From NCBI GenBank assembly GCA_004000035.1, contig RJAE01000001.1:489729-553728 (forward strand): a stretch of 64,000 nt of DNA, written 5' to 3'. The position numbers and the translations under genes are program-made. The notes under the pieces were generated by a model. The model saw only the letters and a list, made by a program, of their open reading frames with translations, made no database searches and was not told the DNA's origin. Positions 49,158 to 59,990 of this stretch are shown one piece after another. Origin of the DNA: Arthrobacter sulfonylureivorans. GTDB lineage: Bacteria > Actinomycetota > Actinomycetes > Actinomycetales > Micrococcaceae. Numbering within the stretch: position 1 is the first letter of the stretch; every line of letters starts with the position of its first letter.

Positions 49158-49189
49158 TTGTCCCAGTCCTTGTCGTTGCTATTTAGACT
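49158..49189 (+). promoter_or_regulatory. Possible prfA promoter
   Basis: TTGTCC (49158-49163) and TAGACT (49184-49189) are reasonable boxes but 20 bases apart; an alternative TATTTA (49180-49185) gives 16. It lies just after the structured element and 26 bases before the prfA ATG, in the only AT-rich stretch of the gap. Confidence 0.25.
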
Positions 49190-49215
49190 TGTTGTGAGTC
49201 GAAAGAGGTTTGAAG

Positions 49216-50295
49216 ATGTTTGAGTCCGTTCAGGGGCTGCTGGATGAGCATGCCGAGCTGCAGAAGGAATTGAGCGACCCTGCTGTCTATGCCGACCAGG
49301 CGCGGGCGCGGAAGCTGGGGCGGCGTTCGGCGGAGCTGAACGGCATTGTGGAGGCGCACAAGCGCTGGTCGCACCTGTCGGACGATCTTGAGGCGGCACG
49401 CGAACTTGCCGACGAGGATCCGGAACTGGCGGCCGAAGTGCCAGGACTGGAGGCCGAACTCGAGACCGCCCAGGAACGGCTCCGCCGGCTGCTGATCCCG
49501 CGCGATCCGGACGACGCCCGCAACGTGATCATCGAGGTCAAGGGCGGCGAAGGCGGCGACGAGGCTGCGCTGTTTGCTGGTGACCTGCTGCGGATGTACA
49601 TGCGCTACGCGGAATCGCGCGGCTGGAAGACCGAAATCATCTCCGCGACGGAGTCCGATCTGGGCGGTTACAAAGACGTCCAGATGGCCATCAAGGGCAA
49701 TTCCAACGACCCGGCCGAAGGCGTGTGGGCCAGGCTCAAGTTCGAGGGCGGCGTGCACCGCGTGCAGCGCGTTCCGGTGACCGAATCGCAGGGCCGCATC
49801 CACACCTCGGCTGCGGGCGTGCTGGTGCTGCCTGAAGTGGACGAACCCGAAGAAATCGACATCAGCCAGAACGACCTCAAGATCGATGTCTACCGTTCCT
49901 CGGGCCCCGGCGGCCAGTCCGTGAACACCACCGACTCGGCGGTGCGCATCACCCACCTGCCCACCGGGATTGTGGTGGCGATGCAGAACGAAAAGTCGCA
50001 ACTGCAGAACCGTGAGGCCGGTATGCGAGTGCTCCGTGCGCGGCTGCTGGCCCACCAGCAGGAGCAGATCGACGCCGCGAACTCCGAGACCCGCAAGTCG
50101 CAGATCCGCACCATGGACCGGTCCGAGCGCATCCGTACCTACAACTTCCCGGAAAACCGGATCGCGGACCACCGCACCGGCTACAAGGCGTACAACCTGG
50201 ATGCGGTGATGAACGGCGAACTGGAACCCGTGATCCAATCAGCCATCCAGGCGGACGAAGAACACCGGCTGGCCGCCCTGGGCGAGGAAAACTAG
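49216..50295 (+). CDS. prfA: Peptide chain release factor 1
   Basis: 359 residues from the ATG at 49216 (AGAGG eight bases upstream). The codon-recognition tripeptide is PVT (187-189) in [12 protein letters not shown], as in RF1 proteins reading UAA/UAG, and the catalytic GGQ is at 232-234 ([11 protein letters not shown]). The Gln of GGQ is the methylation target of PrmC, encoded six bases after the stop. Confidence 0.96.
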   Translation: MFESVQGLLDEHAELQKELSDPAVYADQARARKLGRRSAELNGIVEAHKRWSHLSDDLEAARELADEDPELAAEVPGLEAELETAQERLRRLLIPRDPDDARNVIIEVKGGEGGDEAALFAGDLLRMYMRYAESRGWKTEIISATESDLGGYKDVQMAIKGNSNDPAEGVWARLKFEGGVHRVQRVPVTESQGRIHTSAAGVLVLPEVDEPEEIDISQNDLKIDVYRSSGPGGQSVNTTDSAVRITHLPTGIVVAMQNEKSQLQNREAGMRVLRARLLAHQQEQIDAANSETRKSQIRTMDRSERIRTYNFPENRIADHRTGYKAYNLDAVMNGELEPVIQSAIQADEEHRLAALGEEN

Positions 50296-50301
50296 CCAGC
50301 G

Positions 50302-51147
50302 GTGCCCGGCACGAATCTTGCCGAAGCCCTCTCCGCCGCCACCGCGCGGCTGGCAGAGGCCGGTGTCCCTTCGCCGCGGGTGGACGCCGAGCTGCTCGCC
50401 GCCCACCTGCTGGGCGTATCGCTGGGGCGTGTCCGTGCGTTGGCGCTGATGGACGCGGCTTCTCCGGACGGCCTTGAGGACCTGGTGGCCGAACGTGCCA
50501 CACGTGTTCCGCTGCAGCACATTACCGGCCGGGCCTTCTTTCGGCACCTTGAACTGCAGGTGGGGCCGGGTGTCTTCGTGCCGCGGCCGGAGACCGAAAC
50601 CGTCGCCCAGCATGCGATCGACCAGGCGCTGGCCCTGCCCGCGGCCAAGGTAGTGGACTTGGGCACCGGCTCCGGCGCCATCGCCGCCGCCGTCGCCAGC
50701 GAAGTGCCCTCGGCCACCGTGTACGCGGTGGAACTCAGCGAGCTCGCGCACGCCTGGGCCGAGCGGAACCTGGCACCGCTGGGCGTCACCCTGCTGAGGG
50801 AGGACCTGCGCACCGCGCTGTCCGGGCATGACGGAACCTTCGACGTCGTCGTGTCCAATCCGCCGTACATTCCCGCCGAAGCGGTCCCGCGCGAGCCCGA
50901 GGTCGCCGACCACGATCCGCAGATGGCGCTCTACGGCGGGGGAGCGGACGGGATGGAACTGCCGGCCGCCACCGCGGCAACCGCCGCGCGGCTGTTGAAG
51001 CCCGGCGGCTACTTCATCATGGAGCATGCCGAGGTCCAGGCCGCGGCGGTGCTGTCCCTGCTGCAGGCTGCCGGATGCTGGCAGCAGGTAGCTACCGAGT
51101 ACGATCTAACCGGGCGCGAGCGGGCCACGTCCGCTCGACGGTTATGA
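50302..51147 (+). CDS. prmC: Release factor glutamine N5-methyltransferase
   Basis: 281 residues from a GTG six bases after prfA. The SAM-binding motif is VVDLGTGSGAIAAAVA and the glutamine-amide motif is SNPPYIP (~residue 186), both diagnostic of PrmC/HemK. The N-terminal helical domain has LAEAGVPSPRVDAELL. It methylates the GGQ glutamine of RF1 and RF2. Confidence 0.95.
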   Translation: MPGTNLAEALSAATARLAEAGVPSPRVDAELLAAHLLGVSLGRVRALALMDAASPDGLEDLVAERATRVPLQHITGRAFFRHLELQVGPGVFVPRPETETVAQHAIDQALALPAAKVVDLGTGSGAIAAAVASEVPSATVYAVELSELAHAWAERNLAPLGVTLLREDLRTALSGHDGTFDVVVSNPPYIPAEAVPREPEVADHDPQMALYGGGADGMELPAATAATAARLLKPGGYFIMEHAEVQAAAVLSLLQAAGCWQQVATEYDLTGRERATSARRL

Positions 51148-51165
51148 GAATGGAACAATGAAACT

Positions 51166-51840
51166 GTGAGCACCACGTTCAACTGCACCGACGCCGCAGA
51201 CCGCAGCGAGGGTCTGGCGGCAGCACAAGCCGCCCTCGCAGACCGGCAGTGTGTTGTCATGCCCACCGATACGGTCTACGGGATCGCCGCCGACGCGTTC
51301 TCGCCCCAGGCGGTGGCCACCCTGCTGGCAGCCAAGGGCCGCGGGCGGAAAATGCCGCCGCCGGTGCTGGTGCCGCGGCCGCAGACCATGGACGGCCTCG
51401 CCACCGACGTGAGCGACGAAGCCCGCGCCCTCGCCGATGCCTTCTGGCCGGGCGGCCTGACCCTGATTTTCCTTGCCCAGCCGTCGCTGACCTGGGACCT
51501 GGGCGAAACCAAGGGCACCGTGGCCCTGCGCATGCCCGACGACGAGCTGGCGCTGGAACTTCTTGCTGCCACCGGACCGTTGGCCGTCTCCTCGGCGAAC
51601 CGCACCGGCCATCCCTCGGCGCAGACGGCCGCGCAGGCCATGGAGCAGTTGGCTGAGTCGGTGGACGTTTATTTGGAAGACGGCTTTCGCCCTGCCGAAG
51701 GTGCGACGGCGGTGCCCTCCACTATCGTGGACTGCACTTCCAGCCCGCTGCGGGTGGTGCGCGAAGGAACGATCAGCTTGGAAACCCTGCGCACCGTCGT
51801 CCCGGATGTCCTGGGCCTCGGGGAGACGGTAGAAGCATGA
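51166..51840 (+). CDS. tsaC: L-threonylcarbamoyladenylate synthase (Sua5/YciO/YrdC family)
   Basis: 224 residues. VVMPTDTVYGIAADAF, the KGRGRKMPPPVL basic stretch that binds ATP/threonine, and SANRTGHPSAQTA are hallmark motifs. The product is used to make t6A37 in ANN-decoding tRNAs. It lacks the extra Sua5 C-terminal domain, so it is of the short type. Starts with GTG 18 bases after prmC with only a weak GGAAC ribosome site. Confidence 0.92.
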   Translation: MSTTFNCTDAADRSEGLAAAQAALADRQCVVMPTDTVYGIAADAFSPQAVATLLAAKGRGRKMPPPVLVPRPQTMDGLATDVSDEARALADAFWPGGLTLIFLAQPSLTWDLGETKGTVALRMPDDELALELLAATGPLAVSSANRTGHPSAQTAAQAMEQLAESVDVYLEDGFRPAEGATAVPSTIVDCTSSPLRVVREGTISLETLRTVVPDVLGLGETVEA

Positions 51841-53711
51841 GTCGCGATTCCGCTCTTCCGGCCGGCAAAACGGCCAGCAGCGATCGCGCCCTGTGGCTGT
51901 GGTCGCAGATCCTGCTGGACTCCCTTGCCTGGGTCGTGGCGATTCTGCTGGCGGTTTTCCTGCGCTACGAAATGGCGCTGAGCCCTGCCAAGATTCCCGG
52001 CATCATCCTGCTGTGCGTGCTGGCAATAGCGGCCCAGGTGGCCGTCGGGTCAGCCTTCGCACTGTACAAGGGCCGCTACAGTTTCGGCAGTTTCCACGAG
52101 GCCAAGCTGCTGGTCATGGTGACCATCTCGGTGTCCGTGATCCTGACCCTCGGACTGCTGACCTTCGGCATCTCGCTCGGCATCGCGCGCGGCACGGGCC
52201 TGATCGCGTTCCCCTTCGCCTGCCTGTTCATGGCGGCGGTGCGCTACCTGAAGCGGATGTATGTGGAAAGCAAAGCCAAGCCGGGCGAGCAGGCCGAACG
52301 GACGCTGATTTTCGGCGCCGGCTTTGTGGGCAACAACATCGTGACCCGGATGAGCAACGATCCCGCCTCGCCGTGGCTGCCGGTGGGGCTGATCGACGAC
52401 GACCCGGCCAAGAAGCACCTGCGCATCGCGTCCGTTCCGGTCCTGGGCAGAATGGAAGACCTGCCGGAGATCGTGCAGCGCACCCAGGCAACCGTCCTGC
52501 TCGTGGCCATTGCGGACATCGACTCCGTGCGGATGCGAAAGATCTCCGACACCATCGCCGGCCTCAATGTGCGGGTCCTGGTGGTGCCGCCGCTGAAGGA
52601 CATGCTGACCGGCCGGCAGGACTTTTCATTCCGCGAAGTGGCGATTGAAGACCTGATCGGGCGCCAGCCGGTGGATATCCACGTGGAAGAAATCGCCCAT
52701 TACGTGACCGGGCGGCGGGTGCTGGTCACCGGCGCCGGCGGGTCCATTGGTTCCGAGCTTTGCCGGCAGATCCACGCCTTCCAGCCGGCCGAACTGATCA
52801 TGCTGGACCGCGACGAGACGGGCTTGCAGGGCACCCAGATTTCCATCACCGGCCAGGGTCTGCTCACGGGCAAGGACACCGTGCTGGCCGACATTCGCGA
52901 CGCCGATGCGCTGGAAACCATTTTCCTGGACCGCAAGCCGGAAGTGGTGTTCCACGCTGCGGCGCTGAAGCACGTCTCGCTGCTGGAGCAGTATCCGGAA
53001 GAAGCTTGGAAGACCAACGTGCTCGGCTCGCTCAACGTGCTGCGTGCTGCACGCGCTGCCAGGGTCGAGACCTTCGTCAACGTTTCCACCGACAAGGCCG
53101 CCAACCCCACCACCGTGCTGGGCCACTCCAAACGGGTAGCTGAGAAGCTGACAGCCTGGGTCGCGCAGCAAACCGGACTGAAGTACGTCTCCGTTCGGTT
53201 CGGCAACGTGCTGGGCAGCCGCGGATCGGTCCTGCCGCTGTTCAGCGAGCAGATCCGCAAGGGTGGTCCGGTCACGGTTACCGACGCGGCGGCCACCCGG
53301 TTCTTCATGACCATCCCGGAGGCTTGCCAGCTGGTGATCCAGGCCGGCGCCATCGGAACCGGCGGCGAAGTGTTGATTTTGGACATGGGCGAACCGGTGA
53401 AGATCCTGGATGTAGCCGAGCGGATGATCGCCATGTCGGGCCGGGACGTCGAAATCGTGTTCACCGGCCTGCGCCCGGGGGAGAAGCTGCACGAGGACCT
53501 GATCGGGGAGGGCGAAAGCGATTCGCGGCCGCTGCACCCCAAAATCTCGCACGCAAGCATCGACGGGCTTGATCCGGACCGGATGAGCCTGGCCGACTGG
53601 AAGAGCCGGCAGCATCTGGTCTCCGCTTCGACCGGTGCGCTGGACACCGTCCCGCTGGCGGTTGCCCCCGAGGACGACCTTGAGTCCGACGGGCGGGAGC
53701 GGGCCTCGTGA
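51837..53711 (+). CDS. Membrane-bound nucleotide-sugar 4,6-dehydratase / epimerase (CapD/WbpM-like)
   Basis: 624 residues. Four N-terminal helices (~15-135), a first Rossmann-like domain with FGAGFVGNNIV, then the SDR catalytic domain with TGAGGSIGSE (~297-306) and STDKAANPTTVLGHSKRVAE (~416). This is the PglF/WbpM/CapD class that makes UDP-4-keto-6-deoxy sugars from UDP-GlcNAc. The position normally held by Met (VMGATKR) before the catalytic Lys is Leu here. Overlaps tsaC by four bases (ATGA) and the next gene by four (GTGA). The mycobacterial counterpart of this locus has no such gene, so it is an insertion linking glycan synthesis to the block. Confidence 0.88.
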   Translation: MSRDSALPAGKTASSDRALWLWSQILLDSLAWVVAILLAVFLRYEMALSPAKIPGIILLCVLAIAAQVAVGSAFALYKGRYSFGSFHEAKLLVMVTISVSVILTLGLLTFGISLGIARGTGLIAFPFACLFMAAVRYLKRMYVESKAKPGEQAERTLIFGAGFVGNNIVTRMSNDPASPWLPVGLIDDDPAKKHLRIASVPVLGRMEDLPEIVQRTQATVLLVAIADIDSVRMRKISDTIAGLNVRVLVVPPLKDMLTGRQDFSFREVAIEDLIGRQPVDIHVEEIAHYVTGRRVLVTGAGGSIGSELCRQIHAFQPAELIMLDRDETGLQGTQISITGQGLLTGKDTVLADIRDADALETIFLDRKPEVVFHAAALKHVSLLEQYPEEAWKTNVLGSLNVLRAARAARVETFVNVSTDKAANPTTVLGHSKRVAEKLTAWVAQQTGLKYVSVRFGNVLGSRGSVLPLFSEQIRKGGPVTVTDAAATRFFMTIPEACQLVIQAGAIGTGGEVLILDMGEPVKILDVAERMIAMSGRDVEIVFTGLRPGEKLHEDLIGEGESDSRPLHPKISHASIDGLDPDRMSLADWKSRQHLVSASTGALDTVPLAVAPEDDLESDGRERAS

Positions 53712-54721
53712 CCACGGCCGTGGTGGCCGTCGCTGCGGCCCTTCTGCTGAGCCTGCTGTTGCCGTTCGCGCTGATTCCGCTGCTCAAACGGCACGGGGTG
53801 CTTGATGTGCCGAATGAACGTTCTTCGCACACGCGGGCGGTGGTGCGCGGCGTCGGCATCACTGTGGCCATCGGCCTGCTGACCGGTCTCCTGATCGCCG
53901 GCTTCGGCGGCGCTGCGGAAGCACACCAGTTGCTGCTCGCGGTTGCCGTCGTGGCGGCGGCGGCCGCGCTGCTGGGCTGGGTCGAGGACTTCCGCGGGCT
54001 GTCCATCCGCGGCCGGGCCGCTCTGCAGTTGGGCATCGGCGCCGGCGGAACAGCGCTGGCCATCGAACTGACCGGCCAGACATGGTGGTGGCTGCCGCTG
54101 GGCGCCCTGGCCCTGGCCGCCTACATCAACATTGCCAATTTCATGGACGGCGTCAACGGGATCTCGGGGCTTCATGGCACCGCCGTGGGCCTCATGTTCG
54201 CCGTAACCGGGGCAGTCACCGGCCACGGCTGGCTGGTGGTGGGCGGCGCGGTAGTTGCTGGCGCGTTCGTGGCGTTCCTGCCGTGGAATCTCGGGCGGGG
54301 CAACGTCTTCCTGGGCGACGTCGGCAGTTACCTGTTGGGAGCCTCGCTGGCCATGCTCGGCCTGACGGCGTTTCTGGACGGTGTACCCGCCGAGTACCTG
54401 TTGGGGCCGGTGGCCATCTACCTGGCGGACACGCTGGCCACACTACTGCGCAGGATCAGTGCGGGGGAGCGGTGGTACGCGCCGCACCGCACGCACGTCT
54501 ACCAGCGGCTGACGGACGTGGGCTTCAGCCATCTGCAGTCGGCGCTGCTGGTCACCGGCTGTTCACTGCTGACAGGTTTCTGCGGCTACTTGGCTGCCGA
54601 GTCGGACCTGATGGGCAAGGCCGCCGCCATCGTTGCGGGCACCGCCGTCGTTGTTTTCTATCTGCGTTCGCCAGTGATCTTCAGCCGACGCTCATCGAAC
54701 GCTGCGGGACCCGCTGCGTAA
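53708..54721 (+). CDS. MraY/WecA-family undecaprenyl-phosphate sugar-1-phosphate transferase
   Basis: 337 residues, about ten to eleven helices. Family motifs: DVPNERSSHT (33-42) with a following RGVG, a GWVEDFRGLSIRGR loop, NFMDGVNGISGLHG, GNVFLGDVGSYLLGA, and RISAGERWYAPHRTHVYQRL with the His-rich tail. It moves a sugar phosphate from a UDP-sugar to a polyprenyl phosphate. The homologue at this position in mycobacteria is Rfe/WecA, but coupling with the dehydratase upstream and the NERSSHT form suggest a WbpL-like enzyme using the keto-deoxy or derived sugar. Start GTG overlaps the previous stop. Confidence 0.88.
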   Translation: MTTAVVAVAAALLLSLLLPFALIPLLKRHGVLDVPNERSSHTRAVVRGVGITVAIGLLTGLLIAGFGGAAEAHQLLLAVAVVAAAAALLGWVEDFRGLSIRGRAALQLGIGAGGTALAIELTGQTWWWLPLGALALAAYINIANFMDGVNGISGLHGTAVGLMFAVTGAVTGHGWLVVGGAVVAGAFVAFLPWNLGRGNVFLGDVGSYLLGASLAMLGLTAFLDGVPAEYLLGPVAIYLADTLATLLRRISAGERWYAPHRTHVYQRLTDVGFSHLQSALLVTGCSLLTGFCGYLAAESDLMGKAAAIVAGTAVVVFYLRSPVIFSRRSSNAAGPAA

Positions 54722-54758
54722 CAGCAGGTCCTGACTCGTCGGCCAGTTCTATCTCATG

Positions 54759-54764
54759 TAGAAT
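54759..54764 (+). promoter_or_regulatory. Candidate -10 box of the atp operon
   Basis: TAGAAT lies 22 bases before the atpI start in the only AT-rich part of the 65-base gap after the transferase gene. No -35 at standard spacing was found, so a separate ATP synthase promoter here is tentative. Confidence 0.35.
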
Positions 54765-54786
54765 TATTCCGGCCGGTTCCGGCCAG

Positions 54787-55335
54787 ATGACTTCGCCTGC
54801 GACCGAAACGGACACTTCAATGCGCGCTTTCCGCCACGACGGCACTGCTGCCGCCGGCGGAGCCATCGACGCATCCGGTCCGACCCGGTCGCCATGGCTG
54901 AAGATCCTCCGTGCTTCCCTGACCGCAAGCGGCGCAGCCGCCGTGCTGATCATCGCAACTTCGGCGATCGTGGCCGGCGCAGCCGGTGCGGTGAGCGCCC
55001 TGCTCGGCGCCGTGCTGGTGATGCTGTTCTTCGGCATTAGTTTGCTGGTGGGCCATTTTGTCGGACGGTCGAATCCGTCCGGTGCGATTGGTGCATTCAT
55101 CGCCACCTACGTCATCAAAGTCGTGGGATTCGGCGCCGCGCTGTTCCTTCTCGGGACGCCGGACTGGCTGGAGCGGACCTGGTTCTTCGTCGCGGCGGTT
55201 GCCGCCGTCGTGGTGTGGCAGGCCGCAGAAGTGTTCGCTTTTTCGCGCACCCGGCATCAGTTGTACAACGATCCCGTACCAGCGCCGGAAGAGCGTCAGC
55301 AGCAGCCGAACGGGGAGTCCTCCCATGGCAGCTAA
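54787..55335 (+). CDS. atpI: ATP synthase protein I (AtpI family)
   Basis: About 182 residues from the ATG at 54787 (an ATG at 54820 would give 171). After a polar N-terminus come four helices: AAVLIIATSAIVAGA, LLGAVLVMLFFGISLLVG, GAIGAFIATYVIKVVGFGAALFLL-type, and TWFFVAAVAAVVVWQAAEVF. The four-helix layout and place before atpZ-atpB match AtpI, a non-subunit factor that helps c-ring assembly or membrane insertion. No ribosome site is obvious before either start. It overlaps atpZ by 11 bases. Confidence 0.7.
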   Translation: MTSPATETDTSMRAFRHDGTAAAGGAIDASGPTRSPWLKILRASLTASGAAAVLIIATSAIVAGAAGAVSALLGAVLVMLFFGISLLVGHFVGRSNPSGAIGAFIATYVIKVVGFGAALFLLGTPDWLERTWFFVAAVAAVVVWQAAEVFAFSRTRHQLYNDPVPAPEERQQQPNGESSHGS

Positions 55336-55597
55336 AGGCTCATCCGGCCCCGTAAACAACGATTCCGGCGACGGTTCCACCTATCAGGGCGGCAACAGCG
55401 TCCTTACCTATATTGTTGGCGGGATCATCGCCTGGGGTTTGATAGGGTGGGGGCTGGACTATCTGCTGGATACCCGCTGGCTGATTTTCGCCGGCGCCGT
55501 TCTTGGCGCTGGAGGCGGATATTACTTAGCCCGCAAACACAAGCTCACGCGCGGCGCTCGGCGTCGCCATGAGGGCGGCCCGGGGGACCACACCTAA
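55325..55597 (+). CDS. atpZ: AtpZ/AtpI-like small membrane protein of the ATP synthase operon
   Basis: 90 residues from the ATG at 55325 with GGGGAG upstream inside atpI. Two helices: VLTYIVGGIIAWGLIGWGLDYLL and WLIFAGAVLGAGGGYYLA, fitting the PF09527 F0F1-ATPase accessory family, with a very basic tail. In other bacteria AtpZ works with AtpI, possibly in cation supply or rotor assembly. Together they give this operon two accessory membrane genes before atpB. Confidence 0.75.
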   Translation: MAAKGSSGPVNNDSGDGSTYQGGNSVLTYIVGGIIAWGLIGWGLDYLLDTRWLIFAGAVLGAGGGYYLARKHKLTRGARRRHEGGPGDHT

Positions 55598-55683
55598 ATG
55601 TTAGAAAACTTCATATGGTGGCCTGCCTTGACGGCGACCCACCCTGAAACGCCCAAAGATGGACACTGCAGAGAGGAAACGCG

Positions 55684-56490
55684 TTGATCGCGCTTGCGCT
55701 TCCGGCGGCCGCTAATGAAGGTGGCTTCGTCCCACCGACCCTCGAAGACATGCATCTACCGGAGATTCTTCCGTGGATGGCCCCCTACGGCGAGGGCTTC
55801 GGCAAGCAGATGCTGCTGGTACTGCTGTCCGTCGTTTTGATTTCCTGGTTCTTTATTGCGGCGGCCCGCCGCCGCCAGCTTGTCCCCGGCAAGCTGCAGT
55901 ACCTGGGCGAAATGAGCTACAACTTCGTCCGCAACTCGGTGGGTAAGGACATCATCGGTGAGCGCGATTTCAAGCCGTTCGTGCCGCTCTTGTTCTCGCT
56001 GTTCTTCTTCATCCTGGTGAACAACCTCTTCGGCTCCATTCCGCTGATCCAGATGCCGACTACGTCCCATGTGGGCACGGCCTATGCCTTGGCCGGCATC
56101 GTCTACTTCACCTGGATTGTGCTCGGCATCAAGAAGCACGGCATCGGCTACTTCAAGCTGGCCGTGGTCCCTTCCGGTGTTCCGAAGGCCATCCTGCCGC
56201 TGGTCGTCCTGATCGAGATCATCTCCACCTTCTTGGTACGCCCGGTTACGCACAGCCTCCGTCTCTTTGCCACCATGCTGGCCGGCCACCTGATCATCAT
56301 GCTGGCCGCAGCTGGTACGCAATTCCTGCTGGTGGATGCTGATTTCTGGCTGAAGCCGCTGGGCATCCTCACGCTCGCCGGCGGCGTCGGCATGTACTTC
56401 TTCGAAATCCTGATCCAGGTCCTGCAGGCCTACGTGTTCGTCCTGCTGACCGCGATCTACATCCAAGGCTCCCTGGCCGAGGAACACTAA
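55684..56490 (+). CDS. atpB: ATP synthase F0 subunit a
   Basis: 268 residues. The essential proton-path arginine is Arg193 in HSLRLFATMLAGH; FKPFVPLLFSLFFFILVNNLFG and the late LQAYVFVLLTAIYIQGSL are family blocks. The start is an unusual TTG, chosen because GAGAGGAA precedes it at normal distance and no ATG exists before the conserved LEDMHLP segment. A small hairpin (56493-56507) lies between its stop and atpE. Confidence 0.95.
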   Translation: MIALALPAAANEGGFVPPTLEDMHLPEILPWMAPYGEGFGKQMLLVLLSVVLISWFFIAAARRRQLVPGKLQYLGEMSYNFVRNSVGKDIIGERDFKPFVPLLFSLFFFILVNNLFGSIPLIQMPTTSHVGTAYALAGIVYFTWIVLGIKKHGIGYFKLAVVPSGVPKAILPLVVLIEIISTFLVRPVTHSLRLFATMLAGHLIIMLAAAGTQFLLVDADFWLKPLGILTLAGGVGMYFFEILIQVLQAYVFVLLTAIYIQGSLAEEH

Positions 56491-56492
56491 AT

Positions 56493-56507
56493 TTCCCCTC
56501 TGGGGAA
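56493..56507 (+). other. Small intra-operon hairpin between atpB and atpE
   Basis: TTCCCC (56493-56498), loop TCT, GGGGAA (56502-56507), immediately after the atpB stop. Could mark a processing or stability point that favours the c-subunit message; no direct support. Confidence 0.4.
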
Positions 56508-56554
56508 GAACCTGAACCAACAACCTGCCCCCAGGGCATCTTGAAAGGAAAAAA

Positions 56555-56770
56555 ATGGAAGGCAACATCCAAGGCAATATCAACCTCGTCGGTTACGGTC
56601 TCTCCGCTATCGGCGGTGCCATCGGTGTGGGTCTCGTGTTCGCTGCTTACATCAACGGCGTTGCCCGCCAGCCGGAGGCACAGCGCGTGCTGCAGCCGAT
56701 CGCGTTCCTGGGCCTGGCTCTGACTGAAGCTCTGGCCATCCTCGGTCTGGTGTTCGCGTTCGTCCTCTAA
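56555..56770 (+). CDS. atpE: ATP synthase F0 subunit c
   Basis: 71 residues, two helices joined by the polar loop ARQPEAQ (Arg38-Gln39-Pro40). The proton-carrying carboxylate is Glu58 in LALTEALAI. This is the diarylquinoline-type site residue in mycobacteria. GAAAGGAAAAAA before the ATG gives a strong A-rich initiation site, as expected for the most abundant subunit. Confidence 0.97.
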   Translation: MEGNIQGNINLVGYGLSAIGGAIGVGLVFAAYINGVARQPEAQRVLQPIAFLGLALTEALAILGLVFAFVL

Positions 56771-56815
56771 TCAAGGCAACGCGAACCATCCACACCGAAT
56801 AGATAGGACGGGTGA

Positions 56816-57366
<551 letters not shown>

Positions 57367-57367
<1 letters not shown>

Positions 57368-58179
57368 TGGCCGGTGTATCGAGCGAGTCGCTGAAAGCGG
57401 CACTGCAGGAGCTGGAAGCTAAGCTTCCCACCGCTTCGCTGTCCTTGGCAGAGGAACTCTTTGGGGTCCTGGGCCTGTTGGACAGCAATGCCGGACTGCG
57501 CCGTGCCCTGACCGATCCGTCGCGCGACAGCAAAGAGAAGGCCGACATGTTCGGCCGTCTCCTCGAGGGGAAGGTCTCGGCGGATGCCCGGGACATCGTC
57601 ACCTCGCTGGCTGCCAAGCGCTGGGCCTCTGCGCGCGACATCGGGGACGCCTTGGAGACCCTGGCGGCCACCACTGCCGTCGCTGTTGCAGAGAAGGGCC
57701 AGGGCGTCGACGGACTCGAAGGTCTGGAGAGCGACCTGTTCGCGTTCAACCGCGTTGTCGGGTCGGATCACGACCTGCAGCGCGCTTTGGTTGAGCCCCA
57801 GGCTTCGGACGAAGCCAAGACGGCGCTGGCACTGCAGCTGGTGCCAAGCGCGGGTCCCGCAGCCCAGCTGCTGATCCGGCAGGCGGTGTCCGCACCGCGC
57901 GGCATCAAGCCCACGGCACTGGTAGAGCGGTTCGTCCAGCTGGTGGCCAAGCGCCAACAGCGCTGGATCGCGGAGGTCAGCGTTACCCGTCCGCTGACCA
58001 GTGAGCAGACGACCCGCCTGCAGGCCGGCCTTGACCGGCTGTACGGCCGCGGACTGAAGATGAACGTCAACGTTGATCCGAGACTGGTTGGCGGCGTGCG
58101 GGTCATGGTCGGGGATGAGGTTGTGGATGCGTCCGTAATCTCCCGCCTGGCTGAACTCCGCAGGAGCCTCACGGTGTAG
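57367..58179 (+). CDS. atpH: ATP synthase F1 subunit delta
   Basis: 270 residues, about 90 longer than the E. coli protein, as is common in Micrococcales. N-terminal helical bundle (LPTASLSLAEELFGVLGLLD) and a C-terminal OSCP domain ending GGVRVMVGDEVVDASVISRLAELRRSL. The extra length lies in the N-terminal half. Connects the b stalk to the top of F1. Coupled to atpF by a one-base overlap. Confidence 0.94.
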
Positions 58180-58281
58180 TTTCCTCGGAAACTAGGACCG
58201 GAAGCCTCACACAGACTGAATTACACACCGGTCGTCGCGCACCCCGCGATGATCACAAACACAGGAGAGCAGGGACTGCAG

Positions 58282-59919
<1,638 letters not shown>

Positions 59920-59934
59920 TTCATCTTCGTTGAT

Positions 59935-59963
59935 CGGGCGGGACCACACCGCGGTCCCGCCCG
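59935..59963 (+). other. Intra-operon hairpin between atpA and atpG
   Basis: CGGGCGGGACC (59935-59945), loop ACACCGC, GGTCCCGCCCG (59953-59963): a perfect 11-bp GC stem 15 bases after the atpA stop and 27 bases before the atpG ATG. It is as strong as the terminators elsewhere in this window, so it may reduce read-through or protect the upstream mRNA end. Confidence 0.65.
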
Positions 59964-59990
59964 GCCGCCGAGGACGAGGAAAGGAAGAGT

